The notes: generated by a model not told the origin, from the letters alone. Counted from the stretch's first letter, positions 24,601 to 33,112 are shown. The stretch is DNA of 45,419 bases from Geopseudomonas aromaticivorans (GCF_019097855.1 NZ_JAHRGL010000023.1:1-45419), one strand, 5' to 3'. Program-made: numbers and translations.

Positions 24601-24746
24601 ATGGTGACCGTGGGCTTGTTCAGATCGGGAAAGACATCCACCGGCATGCGTGACAGGGTGAATGCGCCGTAGGCCATCAGCACCAGGCTGGCGATGATCA
24701 CCAGCAGACGATTGCCGAGGCTGTTGTCGAGGAGCCACTTGAACAT
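21627..24746 (-). CDS. czcA: Heavy-metal RND efflux permease (CzcA/CusA-like)
   Basis: A full-length (1039 aa) RND pump with 12 expected membrane helices and two large periplasmic loops. The start MFKWLLDNSLGNRLLVIIASL and the family regions around GGMAAEEVEQLITFPLE and GIQKQPTADTIQLTRSIE fit the heavy-metal (HME) class. Its fourth helix carries AIGGLVDDAVVGVENV, which differs from the DFG-containing Zn/Co/Cd motif of CzcA, so metal specificity is uncertain. It would take cations from periplasm or cytoplasm to the outside through CzcC. Last of czcI-C-x-B-A. Confidence 0.92.
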   Translation of the reverse strand: MFKWLLDNSLGNRLLVIIASLVLMAYGAFTLSRMPVDVFPDLNKPTVTIMTEAGGMAAEEVEQLITFPLETTMNGLPGVESVRSVSSSGLSFIYVTFDWSTEIFRARQMVSERLSAMEEGLPPGVIPRMGPISSIMGEIMQIAIPIDAARITPMQVREFADWVLRPRLMAIPGVAQVIPIGGEVRQFQVQPDTARMAELGISHTQLEEALKGYSSNTSGGFLELNGREYLIRNLGRTSSLGDLSNLAITARNGQPILLRQIAEVTFAAALKRGDAGFEGKAAVILGIQKQPTADTIQLTRSIEAALGEMRKSLPTGMEAPQVTFRQASFIEASISTLQGKLIGASVFVAAILFFFLGTLRPTIIALTAIPVSIFITGLVFKYFGLSINTMTLGGLAIAIGGLVDDAVVGVENVLRRLKVERAKHPEHRLHPLELVGHATMEVRSAILYATIIIVLVFLPLFALPGMEGRLFVPLGIAFIVSTLASLVVSVTVTPVLSFYLLPRMKSLEHGDTKLLAWLKSRYRSSLQAVLQRPKAAVVVAGIAVLVAAASVPFFPKTFLPPFNEGTLLIGLRLNPGVTLAESSALAQQAEQLVMQVPEVTHVGRRSGRAELDEHAEGVHVSELDVGLKPASELTRSMDEISGDIRSRLVNLPAAIGIGQPISHRIDHMLSGVRSQIAIKIFGEDLDTLRGQADTLRGRLADIPGIADLEIEKQVLAPQIKVRIDYAAAAQYGVPAPQILATLESLVEGEKVTQIVEGGRRFALVVRLPETARSAEGLGNILFETPTGRVPLSRIASIEDGDGPNQISRDDGKRRIVLSANAQGRPLSEIVEDIRKVVDESKLPEGYFITLGGQFQAQEEASRLVGLLSIVSLILMFVVLYSRYKSATLSALIMVNIPLALVGAVLGLWLSGQPLSIAALIGFITLAGISVRNGILKVSHYINLMRIEGENFDHAMILRGSLERLSPVLMTALVTAFALAPLLFEAERPGTEVLHPVAVVIFSGLISSTLLDTYLTPVMFWLFGRKDTERLMADREAGAF

Positions 24747-24760
24747 GGGTCAGGCTCCCT

Positions 24761-25870
24761 TCAACGAATCTGGTTGATCAGGCTGGCAGCCTGCGTCACG
24801 ACACGATCCCCAGAGGCAAGCCCACTGGTCACCAGCACGGATACCCCGTCCAGCGCGGCAAAGGTGACCGGGTGCGGCACGAAGTGCTCCGGCGCGGTCT
24901 TGACCCAGACGACATTCTGGTTGGCGGCATTCTTCATCAGCGACGCCGCCGGCACCCGGATGCCCCGGGTACGACTGGCGGTCTGCACGAAGACTTTCAC
25001 CGGCTGTCCCACGGCCAGGCGGGACAAGGCGCTGCCCTCGCCCTGGAACAGCATCGGCAGGGCCTGTTCACGCAGGCTGCGGGCCGCGCCGATGAAGGTC
25101 AGCGGCACACGTTCGCTACCCACCGCCAGAGTGGCTCCCGCCACATCGGCGGCCTGGTTCAGGTCGTAGGCCAGCGCTTCGATGCGCAGACGGGAGGGAT
25201 CGACCACCTCGAACACCAGTTCGCGGGCATCGACCACCTGGCCGGAGACGGCATTGGTCGAGGCAATCACCCCGGAAACCGGCGCAACCAGTGCGTCCCG
25301 CGCATTGACGCCCGAATTCAGCGCAGCGACTTGCGCCCCCAGACTCGCGGCCTCGCTGGCTGCTGCCTCGATATCCTTGCGCGGCACCGTATCGGCCAGC
25401 TCGCGCAAGCGCGCCAGGCGCTGGTCGGCAAGGCCCTTGGCCGCTCGCAGTTGAGCCAGCTGCGCAGCCTGATTGGCCCGCTCGAGAACATCGCCGGTCG
25501 CCACTACATAGGCCAGCACCTCACCTTTCTTCACCGCCTGCCCGACGCTGGGAAAGCCGCGCGGTCCGGCTTCGAGGCGCCCAGCCAGCACGGCCTGCAC
25601 CTTGCCGCCGGCATTGGGGTCCATCACCACCTTGCCGGCCAACTCCAGCGAGCGCGGCAATTCGGCCGTCTCGAGCGGCAAGGTGCGCACCCCGATCTGG
25701 CGTTGCGCCGGTTTGGGCAGGAATACGCTGCCGTCGGGCAGTCGCTGGGGGCCGTTGCTGTTGCTTGCAGGCGCTTCTTCGCCATGGTCATGCCCTTCGC
25801 CAGCCCAGGCGGGCGAGGTCAGCGACAGCAGGGCCAGGCACACCGCGGAAATCAGAAAATTAGCTTTCAT
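24761..25870 (-). CDS. czcB: Periplasmic adaptor of heavy-metal RND pump (CzcB-like)
   Basis: A 369-residue membrane-fusion protein: signal peptide to about residue 23, then a His-rich metal-binding tail (GEGHDHGEEAP). Barrel-sandwich halves flank a hairpin (ANQAAQLAQLRAAKGLADQRLARLRELADTVPRKDIEAAASEAASL). A beta-barrel and membrane-proximal domain (VSVLVTSGLASGDRVVTQAASLI) finish it. It links CzcA with the outer membrane protein. It lies 14 bp before czcA. Confidence 0.93.
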   Translation of the reverse strand: MKANFLISAVCLALLSLTSPAWAGEGHDHGEEAPASNSNGPQRLPDGSVFLPKPAQRQIGVRTLPLETAELPRSLELAGKVVMDPNAGGKVQAVLAGRLEAGPRGFPSVGQAVKKGEVLAYVVATGDVLERANQAAQLAQLRAAKGLADQRLARLRELADTVPRKDIEAAASEAASLGAQVAALNSGVNARDALVAPVSGVIASTNAVSGQVVDARELVFEVVDPSRLRIEALAYDLNQAADVAGATLAVGSERVPLTFIGAARSLREQALPMLFQGEGSALSRLAVGQPVKVFVQTASRTRGIRVPAASLMKNAANQNVVWVKTAPEHFVPHPVTFAALDGVSVLVTSGLASGDRVVTQAASLINQIR

Positions 25871-25879
25871 AAAACACCT

Positions 25880-26425
25880 TCACGAATGACGAGGAGCGAC
25901 ACGGGCGCGGCGCATAGCCCAACCCAGCAGGGCAAGCAGAACCAGCCCGCCGGCCCCCCAGGCCCCATAAGTGCCCCAGGACACGCCAGATGCAGACTCT
26001 TCGGCGTGCTCTTCGTGATGGATATCCAGTTCGGCGGTCAGCTGCTCACGCTGCTGGTCGGCCACCACCAGGGCGACGATGGCCAGTTCGCCCTCTTCGG
26101 GCTCCTCCGCCAGCGCGGCCTCGAACTCGCCCGGCTCGTGCTGCTCGACCTCGACCTTGACGCCACCCACCATCAGCTGGAGGGTGGCGTCCGTCACCGG
26201 ACTGTTGTCGGCAGCCCGGTCGAGCCACAGGGTGAGGTCGTGGCCATCGAGCACGCCGACCAACTCGAAGGTGTCGGAAGTCGCCGCGAAACGCGGCAGG
26301 GCCGGGCCTGTCGGAGTGGCCGGCGCTTCGCCATGGTCATGCCCATCGCCGGCTTGAGTGGCCAGGGGGGCGGCAGCGATCAAGATCGCCGCAGTGAAGG
26401 CTGTCAGCCTTGGAAACAGTGTCAT
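25880..26425 (-). CDS. His-rich periplasmic protein between czcC and czcB
   Basis: A 181-residue protein with a signal peptide, then AGDGHDHGEAP, which echoes the tail of CzcB, and a second His/Glu-rich patch (LDIHHEEHAEE) ahead of a C-terminal membrane helix (GAWGAGGLVLLALLGWAM) and basic end. It is probably membrane-anchored and faces the periplasm as a metal chaperone or sensor. The position, czcC-x-czcB, is known in other Pseudomonas czc operons. No enzymatic motif. Confidence 0.75.
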   Translation of the reverse strand: MTLFPRLTAFTAAILIAAAPLATQAGDGHDHGEAPATPTGPALPRFAATSDTFELVGVLDGHDLTLWLDRAADNSPVTDATLQLMVGGVKVEVEQHEPGEFEAALAEEPEEGELAIVALVVADQQREQLTAELDIHHEEHAEESASGVSWGTYGAWGAGGLVLLALLGWAMRRARVAPRHS

Positions 26426-26454
26426 CTTTGCAGTCCTGTAGGTTCGTTCTGGCC

Positions 26455-27744
26455 CTATTCGGGCAGCAGACCCAGTGCCTGGCGCAGTGAGGAAGTCGCC
26501 GCCTCCTGATCGAGTCGGGCCAGAGCGGCCTGACGCTTGGCGTCGGTTGCCTCGAGCTCGATACGCAGGCGCGTCGGCAGATCGGTTTCGCCGAGGCGGA
26601 AGGATTTTTCGAAGAAACCGCGCGACTCCTGGGCGAGCCGGGCACGCTTATCGGCAGCAGTCACTTGGGCGCGGGCGGATTCGAACTCCAGCCGGGCGGC
26701 CTCCAGCTCGCCGAGCAGGCGCTCACGCGCCAGACGCGCCTGCACCTCGGCTTCGATGGCTTCGGCCTCGGCCGTGGCTTGCTTGGCGCGATTGCGGCTG
26801 CCCGAGCCGAAGGGGATGCGAATGCCCAAGGTGAGGCTTTCGTCATAGGACTCCCCCGGCTCGCGTTCGCGGCTGGTAGACAAGGTCAACTCGGGATTGG
26901 CTCGGGTCTGCACGCGAGCCAGCTCGGCCGAGCGGCGAGCGACCTCGGCCTGATCCAGCAGTGCGACCACCGCCGGATGCTGGGCATCCAGCACAGCGAA
27001 GTCGGCGGGCAGCGCGGGTACCGGCTCACCGGCAACTACGCCAGACGCAGCCTCTTCGCGACCACCCGGCAGGGTGCCGATCAGGCTGCGCAACTGCTGC
27101 GCAGCCGTCGCCAGCGCACTCGTGGCTCGCGCCGCTTCGATCTCGGCCAAAGCCGCAGCCCCCTCGGCCTGGTGCTGATCGGCCTGGGCCAGCTCACCCG
27201 ACTTGACCCGCTTGGCGACATCGGCAGCGAGCTGTCGGGCATTGCCCTCGCGCTCGCGGGCCAGGCTCGCTTCGACCCGGCTGCGTTGCCACTGCCAGTA
27301 CGCCTCGCGCACCTCGGCAGCAGTACGCAGCTGCGCAGCCGAGGCGCGACTGGCGGTGGACTGGGCCTCGGCCTCGGCCACGGCGCCCGTCCGCGAGCGC
27401 TCGCCGGGCAGCCACAGGGGGATGGCGAGGCCGACATTGTGCTCGCGGCTACCATCGTTGCCATTGAGCTGGTCGCCTTTGCTCGACAGCTCCAGGGCCA
27501 TGGGCTCGGCGGTCCAGCTGGCGGCGGCGGCGCGACGGGCAGTGGCCGCCTCACGACGCGCAGACGAGGACTCCGCTTCGGGCTGACGCGCCCAAGCGGT
27601 ATCGAAGGCTTGCTTCAGCGATAAAGGACCGGCAGTGACCGACTGCAGGCTGGAAGCACTTGGCGCTGTCTGCGCCAACGAACTGCCGGTGGCCAGCACG
27701 AGCAAGGCACAGGGCAGCCATTTTCTGGTTTTGCTTGGGAACAT
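26455..27744 (-). CDS. czcC: Outer membrane factor of heavy-metal efflux (CzcC-like, TolC family)
   Basis: A 429-residue TolC-family protein with a signal peptide (KWLPCALLVLATGSSLAQ) and two repeated coiled-coil halves rich in Ala, Glu and Arg. PLSLKQAFDTAW starts the first repeat, and LTLGIRIPFGSGSRNRA is the family's second-half beta-strand region. It forms the trimeric exit duct for CzcA/CzcB. I placed the start at ATG 27744, directly before the signal peptide. Confidence 0.9.
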   Translation of the reverse strand: MFPSKTRKWLPCALLVLATGSSLAQTAPSASSLQSVTAGPLSLKQAFDTAWARQPEAESSSARREAATARRAAAASWTAEPMALELSSKGDQLNGNDGSREHNVGLAIPLWLPGERSRTGAVAEAEAQSTASRASAAQLRTAAEVREAYWQWQRSRVEASLAREREGNARQLAADVAKRVKSGELAQADQHQAEGAAALAEIEAARATSALATAAQQLRSLIGTLPGGREEAASGVVAGEPVPALPADFAVLDAQHPAVVALLDQAEVARRSAELARVQTRANPELTLSTSREREPGESYDESLTLGIRIPFGSGSRNRAKQATAEAEAIEAEVQARLARERLLGELEAARLEFESARAQVTAADKRARLAQESRGFFEKSFRLGETDLPTRLRIELEATDAKRQAALARLDQEAATSSLRQALGLLPE

Positions 27745-27877
27745 CCCGACTCTCCAGTGATGAAAAAGCTCACGGGGAATCGGCGAGACGCCATCAGCTG
27801 GCTCGCAGCACGCCAACGCTCATCGTCGCTGACGATGGTCGTTGAGTGGGTACGGGAGAGAGGAGTCGCCTCGCCGA

Positions 27878-28237
27878 TCAGGCGAGGCGGGCCCAGGCAG
27901 GGCGCTCAGGCGGAGAGAATGGCCGGGACAGCGGATGAGCTTGGTAGCCAGTCTCGCCAGCTGAGGAGCTGTTCACATCAAACAGAGTTGCCGCGGAAAA
28001 GATCGCCGTGACGCCAGCGGAAACGCAGGCGTTGCAATCGCCATGCAGGTTCTTGCCGCCTTGGGGATCGGGACCGTCGTCGTCCTCGCTTCCCGCCTGG
28101 CTTTGGTGCTGATGAACGTGGTGGCCGAAATGCTTCGTCTGGTTACCCGATTCGTGCTGGCAATAGCTGCCCACTGCAGCCCAACCGAGCTGCAGCGGCA
28201 TCATCACCAGCAGAAAAATCGTTAGCCAACGGCGCAT
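27878..28237 (-). CDS. czcI: CzcI-type periplasmic protein
   Basis: A 119-residue protein with a signal peptide (MRRWLTIFLLVMMPLQLGWAA), then AVGSYCQHESGNQTKHFGHHVHQHQ, which is the CzcI pattern of Cys and many His, then HGDCNACVSAG. CzcI proteins precede czcC and are thought to modulate induction of the efflux operon. It is the first gene of the cluster, so the czc promoter should lie between 28238 and the ISL3 remnant. Confidence 0.85.
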   Translation of the reverse strand: MRRWLTIFLLVMMPLQLGWAAVGSYCQHESGNQTKHFGHHVHQHQSQAGSEDDDGPDPQGGKNLHGDCNACVSAGVTAIFSAATLFDVNSSSAGETGYQAHPLSRPFSPPERPAWARLA

Positions 28238-28258
28238 AAGGACTTGATAGTAGATGGA

Positions 28259-28728
28259 TTAGTTATATGGAATCTTAACAGTTGCTGTCTGGTAAGAAAA
28301 CCTGACGGGACCGACGGCACGCTGACGATCTCGACCTTCTGCCAGTCTTTCAGCTTCATCAGGGCTGGTCACCACATCCTGACGGTGGCTGGCCAGCAGA
28401 TCAACCACGGCCTTCGCCTTGATGTTGGTGAGGACGCAACGATAACGCCGATCCAGATACAGTTCATCGATGCCAAGATACGGGGCGTCTCGAGGCGGCG
28501 CCAGTAGCTCATGAGCTCGGCACAAGCGTTGAAAATGTCCCACACCGTCTTCTCGTCCAGGCCGGTCTGTTCAACCACTTAGGGCAGGGCCTTCTCCACG
28601 TACTCATGCAGCCGTAGCGTCAGGCGGAAGCCGTCCATCATCTCCGGTAGCTGGAGTCTGAAGGTGGTCTTGCAGGCCCGCACCTCGTATTCCGGCATGT
28701 GCAGGATGTCGTCGGGAGTTTCGGTCAT
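28259..28728 (-). pseudogene. Decayed ISL3-family (ISPpu12-like) transposase
   Basis: On the minus strand the product starts MTETPDDILHMPEYEVRAC, meets an in-frame stop (28579-28581) after HEYVEKALP, continues VEQTGLDEKTVWDIF, then shifts frame near 28500 into LGIDELYLDRRYRCVLTNIKAKAVVDLL. This is a small part of a roughly 400-residue ISL3-type DDE transposase with internal deletion. Followed by lspA and a CDF fragment it recalls ISPpu12, which carries tnpA, lspA and a cation-efflux gene. Confidence 0.75.
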
Positions 28729-28748
28729 GGCTTTATTAGGTGTAGGCT

Positions 28749-29261
28749 TCAGGCAGCCCCATCTGGCTCGACATTGAGATTTGATTTCCCACGTAACAAG
28801 CTTACGGAAGCGATAAGAAATGCACCGAGGACAATTGCAATGTCGGCGAGGTTGAAGGCCGGCCAATGCCAGTATCGCCAATAGAAATCAAGGTAGTCCA
28901 CAACATAGCCACGGAATATCCGGTCAATCAGATTACCTGTAGCACCACCGAGGATCAGGCAGTAAGCGATGGCTTCCCCTTTATGACGATTGTCTCGGAT
29001 AAATTTGATAAGCACAATCGAGACCAATACCGCGATCCCTATAAAAAAGTAGCGCTGCCAGCCTCCACCATCAGCGAAAAGACTAAATGCGGCACCGGTG
29101 TTCCAAACGTGTACCCAGTTAAGGAACGGAGTCACTGGAAGAGACTCGCCATAACCCATTGACTGCTGGACTATCCACTTTACACCTTGGTCCGACGCTG
29201 CTATCAAGCCGGAGAGAGACAATATGGCATGCGACGAGAGCTTCTTGTCAAGAACAAGCAT
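28749..29261 (-). CDS. lspA: Lipoprotein signal peptidase (LspA, metal-element type)
   Basis: A 170-residue protein with four membrane helices and both catalytic Asp regions: GNLIDRIFRGYVVDYLDF and FNLADIAIVLGAF. It cleaves prolipoprotein signal peptides. Extra lspA copies travel in ISPpu12-like and Pb/Cd resistance elements (pbrC). It appears intact although both neighbours in the element are broken. Confidence 0.93.
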   Translation of the reverse strand: MLVLDKKLSSHAILSLSGLIAASDQGVKWIVQQSMGYGESLPVTPFLNWVHVWNTGAAFSLFADGGGWQRYFFIGIAVLVSIVLIKFIRDNRHKGEAIAYCLILGGATGNLIDRIFRGYVVDYLDFYWRYWHWPAFNLADIAIVLGAFLIASVSLLRGKSNLNVEPDGAA

Positions 29262-29264
29262 TTT

Positions 29265-29372
29265 TTAATCCTTAAGCGCCAGAATGCACCTAGCGCCATT
29301 GTGCACAACAACACCCACGACGGTACCGGCAATCAGATCTGGAAATTTGAACCAAGCCAAGCGACGAGAACG
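29265..29372 (-). pseudogene. C-terminal remnant of a CDF (CzcD-like) cation transporter
   Basis: The minus strand reads FKFPDLIAGTVVGVVVHNGA followed by RCILALKD and a stop 3 bases before lspA. This matches the last membrane helix and end of CDF exporters. No upstream part of the gene remains; cadA begins 93 bp beyond. It marks a deletion or recombination joint inside an ISPpu12-like unit. The surrounding gap 29262-29464 holds nothing else. Confidence 0.65.
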
Positions 29373-29464
29373 CCGCCCAACCATATATTCCGGACACCCA
29401 CACTTTCCAGCCTGGCTTGCCCCCCTGGATCAGCACTCGTGGACCGCAGAAGCTCGCAAACCCA

Positions 29465-31864
29465 TTACTTGCGCAGCAACCGCAGCCCGTTGGCCACCAC
29501 CAGCAAACTGGCCCCCGCGTCGGCAAACACCGCCATCCACAGCGTGCCCTGCCCGGTGAACGTCAGCAGCAGGAAAACCGCCTTGATCCCGAGGGCGAAA
29601 GCGATGTTCTGCCGCAACACCGTGGTGGTCGCCCGCGAAAGCCGGACGAATGCGGGAATCTTGCGCAGGTCGTCGTCCATCAGCGCAACGTCCGCCGTCT
29701 CGATGGCGGTATCCGTCCCCGCCGCTCCCATCGCGAAGCCGATGCTCGCCCGGGCCAGCGCGGGCGCATCGTTGATCCCGTCCCCCACCATACCGACCGC
29801 ACCGGCCTTGCCACTCGTCATCAGCCCTTCGATGGTCTTGAGTTTGTCTTCCGGCAGCAGCCCACCGCGAGCCTCGTCGATGCCGACCGAGCGGGCAATG
29901 GTTTCGGCGGTATGGATGTTGTCGCCGCTGAGCATCAGGGTTTTCACCCCGAGGGCGTGCAGCTCGCTGATCGCTTCGCGACTGGTTTCTCGCACCGTGT
30001 CGGCCACCGCGAAAATGCCCAGGACTTCGTGCTGGTTGACCAGCAGCACCACCGACTTGCCCTGGCGCTCCAGGGCAAACAGTTGCGCCTCGATGGCTTC
30101 CGAGCAAAGACCCAGCTCCTCGATCAGCCGGTGGTTGCCCAGCTGGTACAGATGATCGTCGATACGGCCACGCACGCCACGGCCCAGAATGGCAGCCAGA
30201 TCGGTCACCGGGTATAACGCCAAGCCGGCTTCGTTTGCCGCCAGGGCGATGGCGTGGGATACCGGATGATCCGAGCGCGCAGCGAGGCTGGCCGCCAGGG
30301 CGTGAACCCGGGCCTCGTCTCCGCGCAAAGCAATAAAGTCGGTCTGCACCGGCTTGCCATGGGTGATGGTGCCGGTCTTGTCGAGTGCCAGCGTGGCCAG
30401 CTTGCGACCCTCCTCAAGGTACACACCGCCCTTGATGAGAATGCCCTTGCGTGCGGCCGCAGCCAGGCCGCTGACGATGGATACCGGCGTGGAGATCACC
30501 AGTGCACAGGGGCAGGCAATCACCAGCAGCACCAGCGCCTTGTAGATCCAGTCCATCCACTCGCCGGACAAGAACAACGGCGGCATCACCGCGGTCAGCA
30601 AGGCGATCAGGAACACTGTCGGCGTATAGATCTGCGCGAAGCGGTCGACGAAGCGCTGGGTCGGCGCCCGACTCCCTTGGGCGGATTCGACGGCATGAAT
30701 GATCCGGGATAGCGTCGAGTGACTGGCTTCGGCCGTCACCCGAAATTCGAACGACCCCGTCTCGTTGATCGTCCCGGCAAACACGCTGTCACCCACGGTC
30801 TTGTCCACCGGCAAACTCTCGCCGGTGATCGGAGCCTGGTTCACGCTCGAGTGCCCCTGGGTCACCACGCCATCCAGCGCGATTCGCTCGCCCGGGCGCA
30901 GACGCACCGTGGCTCCCACTGCCACCTGTCTGGCGGGTACACCCAGCCACGTGCCATCCGGTTGCTGGACGGTGGCCGTTTCCGGAGCGAGTTCCATCAG
31001 GCCGCGAATCGCGTTGCGCGCACGGTCGAGCGATCGGGCCTCGATCACCTCGGCCAGGGCGAACAGGAACATCACCATGGCCGCCTCCGGCCACTCGCCA
31101 ATGAGCATCGCCCCGGTAACGGCAATCGACATCAGCGCATTGATGTTCAGGTTGCGGTTCCTGAGGGCAATCCAGCCTTTCTTGTAGGTCGAGAGTCCGC
31201 CGACACCAATCGCCAGCACGGAAAGCGCCACGACCAGCCAGTGATTGCCACCGTTCAACCAGTGCACGACCTCAGCCAGGGTCGCACTCACGCCCGCCAC
31301 GGCCAGTGGCCACCAATGGTGGGTGCTGGCAGACTGTTCGGCGGTATTGTTGGCAACCCTCGGTTCGACACGGGCTTCGAGTCCGAGGGATGTCAGAGCG
31401 CCCAAGATGGCATTCAGGCTCTCGGGACTGTGCGTGACCGTCAAACGACGTTGCAGCAGATTGAAGTCCAGGGACTCGACGCCGGGCATGCCGGTCAGCT
31501 TGTCGCGAATCAGCCTTTCCTCGGTAGGGCAATCCATCTTCGCGATGGTCAACACCGTGCACACCTGCTCGGCTGGAAGGGCAAGACGCTGGGCCTGCAT
31601 GCCGATGGCACGCAATCCGGCTTCGACCGGTTCCAACGAATCGAGCTGGTGGCTCACCGTCAAAGAGCGCTGCATCAGGTTGAACTCCAACCCTGTCACT
31701 CCGGCTAGCGGCTCCAGCTTGTCGCGAATCAGCCGTTCCTCGGTGGGGCAGTCCATGTTGTCGATGCGGTACTGCACGACCTTTCCCGCTCCGGTGGCAG
31801 GACTCTTCGGTTCCGCTAACGACGTAGAGGAACAACCGCACCCAACAGCCTTGCACTCACCCAT
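29465..31864 (-). CDS. cadA: P1B-type Cd/Zn/Pb-translocating ATPase (CadA)
   Basis: A 799-residue P-type ATPase. The N-terminus has a Cys-rich head (GCGCSS) and two heavy-metal domains, each with MDCPTEE (37-43 and 110-116). The CPCALVIS motif in the sixth helix, DKTGTITHGKP phosphorylation site, and GDGINDAPALARA hinge are intact. These mark the Zn/Cd/Pb class, which exports divalent metal from the cytoplasm. I placed the start at ATG 31864; upstream codons would cross the promoter. Divergent cadR controls it. Confidence 0.95.
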   Translation of the reverse strand: MGECKAVGCGCSSTSLAEPKSPATGAGKVVQYRIDNMDCPTEERLIRDKLEPLAGVTGLEFNLMQRSLTVSHQLDSLEPVEAGLRAIGMQAQRLALPAEQVCTVLTIAKMDCPTEERLIRDKLTGMPGVESLDFNLLQRRLTVTHSPESLNAILGALTSLGLEARVEPRVANNTAEQSASTHHWWPLAVAGVSATLAEVVHWLNGGNHWLVVALSVLAIGVGGLSTYKKGWIALRNRNLNINALMSIAVTGAMLIGEWPEAAMVMFLFALAEVIEARSLDRARNAIRGLMELAPETATVQQPDGTWLGVPARQVAVGATVRLRPGERIALDGVVTQGHSSVNQAPITGESLPVDKTVGDSVFAGTINETGSFEFRVTAEASHSTLSRIIHAVESAQGSRAPTQRFVDRFAQIYTPTVFLIALLTAVMPPLFLSGEWMDWIYKALVLLVIACPCALVISTPVSIVSGLAAAARKGILIKGGVYLEEGRKLATLALDKTGTITHGKPVQTDFIALRGDEARVHALAASLAARSDHPVSHAIALAANEAGLALYPVTDLAAILGRGVRGRIDDHLYQLGNHRLIEELGLCSEAIEAQLFALERQGKSVVLLVNQHEVLGIFAVADTVRETSREAISELHALGVKTLMLSGDNIHTAETIARSVGIDEARGGLLPEDKLKTIEGLMTSGKAGAVGMVGDGINDAPALARASIGFAMGAAGTDTAIETADVALMDDDLRKIPAFVRLSRATTTVLRQNIAFALGIKAVFLLLTFTGQGTLWMAVFADAGASLLVVANGLRLLRK

Positions 31865-31894
31865 GCTGAACCCCCAAGACTGACGTTGGGCACG

Positions 31895-31925
31895 AGTAAA
31901 CAACCTGTAGCGACTACAGAGTCAA
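31895..31925 (-). promoter_or_regulatory. cadA promoter with CadR operator
   Basis: On the minus strand TTGACT (31925-31920) and TTTACT (31900-31895) are 19 bp apart. The spacer contains the perfect palindrome CTGTAG-CGA-CTACAG (31905-31919). An overlong spacer with the operator inside it is the hallmark of MerR-family activation by DNA untwisting. Confidence 0.9.
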
Positions 31926-31975
31926 GAGCCTATGCTGCAAATAGTAGTCACCAGACCCGGCTATCGGAGACCAAC

Positions 31976-32440
31976 GTGAAGATCGGTGAGCTGGCCAGAA
32001 CCACGGGCACCCAGGTCGAAACCATCCGCTACTACGAGCGCGAGGGGCTACTCGCTTCGCCCGCCCGCAGCGACGGCAACTTTCGCATCTACACCGAAGC
32101 GCATGTCGAAAGGCTGTCCTTCATTCGCCGTTGCCGCATGCTGGACATGACACACGCCGAGATTCGGGGGCTGCTCCACTTCAAGGATGCTCCCAGCGAG
32201 CACTGCGCCGATGTGAACGCCCTGCTGGACGCGCACATCGGCCATGTCACCGCGCGCATCGAGGAGCTTCGCCAGCTGGAACAACAGCTCAAGAGCTTGC
32301 GTGAATGCTGCAACGAGCCGAGGACCGCCGCCGACTGCGGCATCCTCCAGGAATTGTCGCAGCCGTTATGCGAAGGCGAAACGAGCGAGGGCAATCACGT
32401 GCGCTGCGCGCACTCAGGAGGCATCTCCCATCAGAGGTAG
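31976..32440 (+). CDS. cadR: MerR-family metal-responsive regulator CadR/PbrR-type
   Basis: A 154-residue protein starting at GTG 31976 (KIGELARTTGTQVETIRYYEREGLL, the MerR HTH). A dimerisation coiled coil follows, with metal-site cysteines: HCADVNALLD near residue 78, and CCNEPRTAADCGIL near 112-123. Extra Cys/His lie in the tail (HVRCAHSGG). It binds the palindrome between it and cadA and activates cadA with Cd, Zn or Pb. GGAGA precedes the start. Confidence 0.9.
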   Translation: MKIGELARTTGTQVETIRYYEREGLLASPARSDGNFRIYTEAHVERLSFIRRCRMLDMTHAEIRGLLHFKDAPSEHCADVNALLDAHIGHVTARIEELRQLEQQLKSLRECCNEPRTAADCGILQELSQPLCEGETSEGNHVRCAHSGGISHQR

Positions 32441-32593
32441 CCGGGGCCAGCCTGAGTGCCGCTTGTGAAGGGAGCAATCAAATGGGCAATCCAGCCAAGA
32501 GGCTCTACAGTTTTAGGCAAAACCCGTTGAGTCAACGCAATCGCTCGCTCATAGGGATGTTGGTTCAGCTCACCACCACAAAGGCAGCTCGAC

Positions 32594-33112
32594 ATGAAAA
32601 ACATCAAACTGGCGGTACTCCTCGTCGCCGCATCACTGTCACCCGCATGGGCGCTGGCGGCAGACCCAACCCCAGCCAAAAGCGCTACGTCTCAGGCGCA
32701 GCAGCAAGCCCCGAATATTGCTGAGTTCGACAAGCAGATGGCTCAGGCGCAGGAGAACCTCCAGAAGATGCAGGCCCAGATGGAGAAAATCCGTCAGACC
32801 CAAGACCCGAAGGAGCGGCAGCAGCTCCTCCAGGAGCATTGGAATACGATGCAAGGAAATATGGGAATGATGCACGGCATGTGGGGCCAAGGAATGATGG
32901 GATGCTGCGGAAATGGAGGCATGATGGGAGGGCACATGATGGGCGGCGGCCACATGATGGGGTGGCAGGACTACTCGAACCTGCCCCCGGAGCAGAGAGC
33001 ACAGCGTCAGTACATGATGGACAGATATATGGGGATGCAGCAGATGATGATGGACCACATGATGTGGCACCAACACTACATGGGGATGCCGTCAGCTAAA
33101 CCCGCTCAGTAA
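32594..33112 (+). CDS. Met/His-rich periplasmic protein, probably metal-binding
   Basis: A 172-residue exported protein: signal peptide MKNIKLAVLLVAASLSPAWALAA, a Gln-rich coiled coil (about 45-85), then a tail with more than 25 Met and many His and Gly (GMMHGMWGQGMMG, HMMGGGHMMGW, and more). Met/His clusters bind Cu+ or Ag+, so it is a likely periplasmic metal sponge. It stands alone between cadR and a terminator. Confidence 0.72.
   Translation: MKNIKLAVLLVAASLSPAWALAADPTPAKSATSQAQQQAPNIAEFDKQMAQAQENLQKMQAQMEKIRQTQDPKERQQLLQEHWNTMQGNMGMMHGMWGQGMMGCCGNGGMMGGHMMGGGHMMGWQDYSNLPPEQRAQRQYMMDRYMGMQQMMMDHMMWHQHYMGMPSAKPAQ

Noticed and set aside
22746-24653. Long plus-strand frames opposite czcA (for example 23436-24653)
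   Set aside because: Mirror frames of a high-GC gene with clear RND family content on the minus strand.
24872-26509. 545-codon plus-strand frame opposite czcB and the His-rich gene
   Set aside because: Antisense to well-supported genes; His/Gln/Arg-rich composition typical of a shadow frame.
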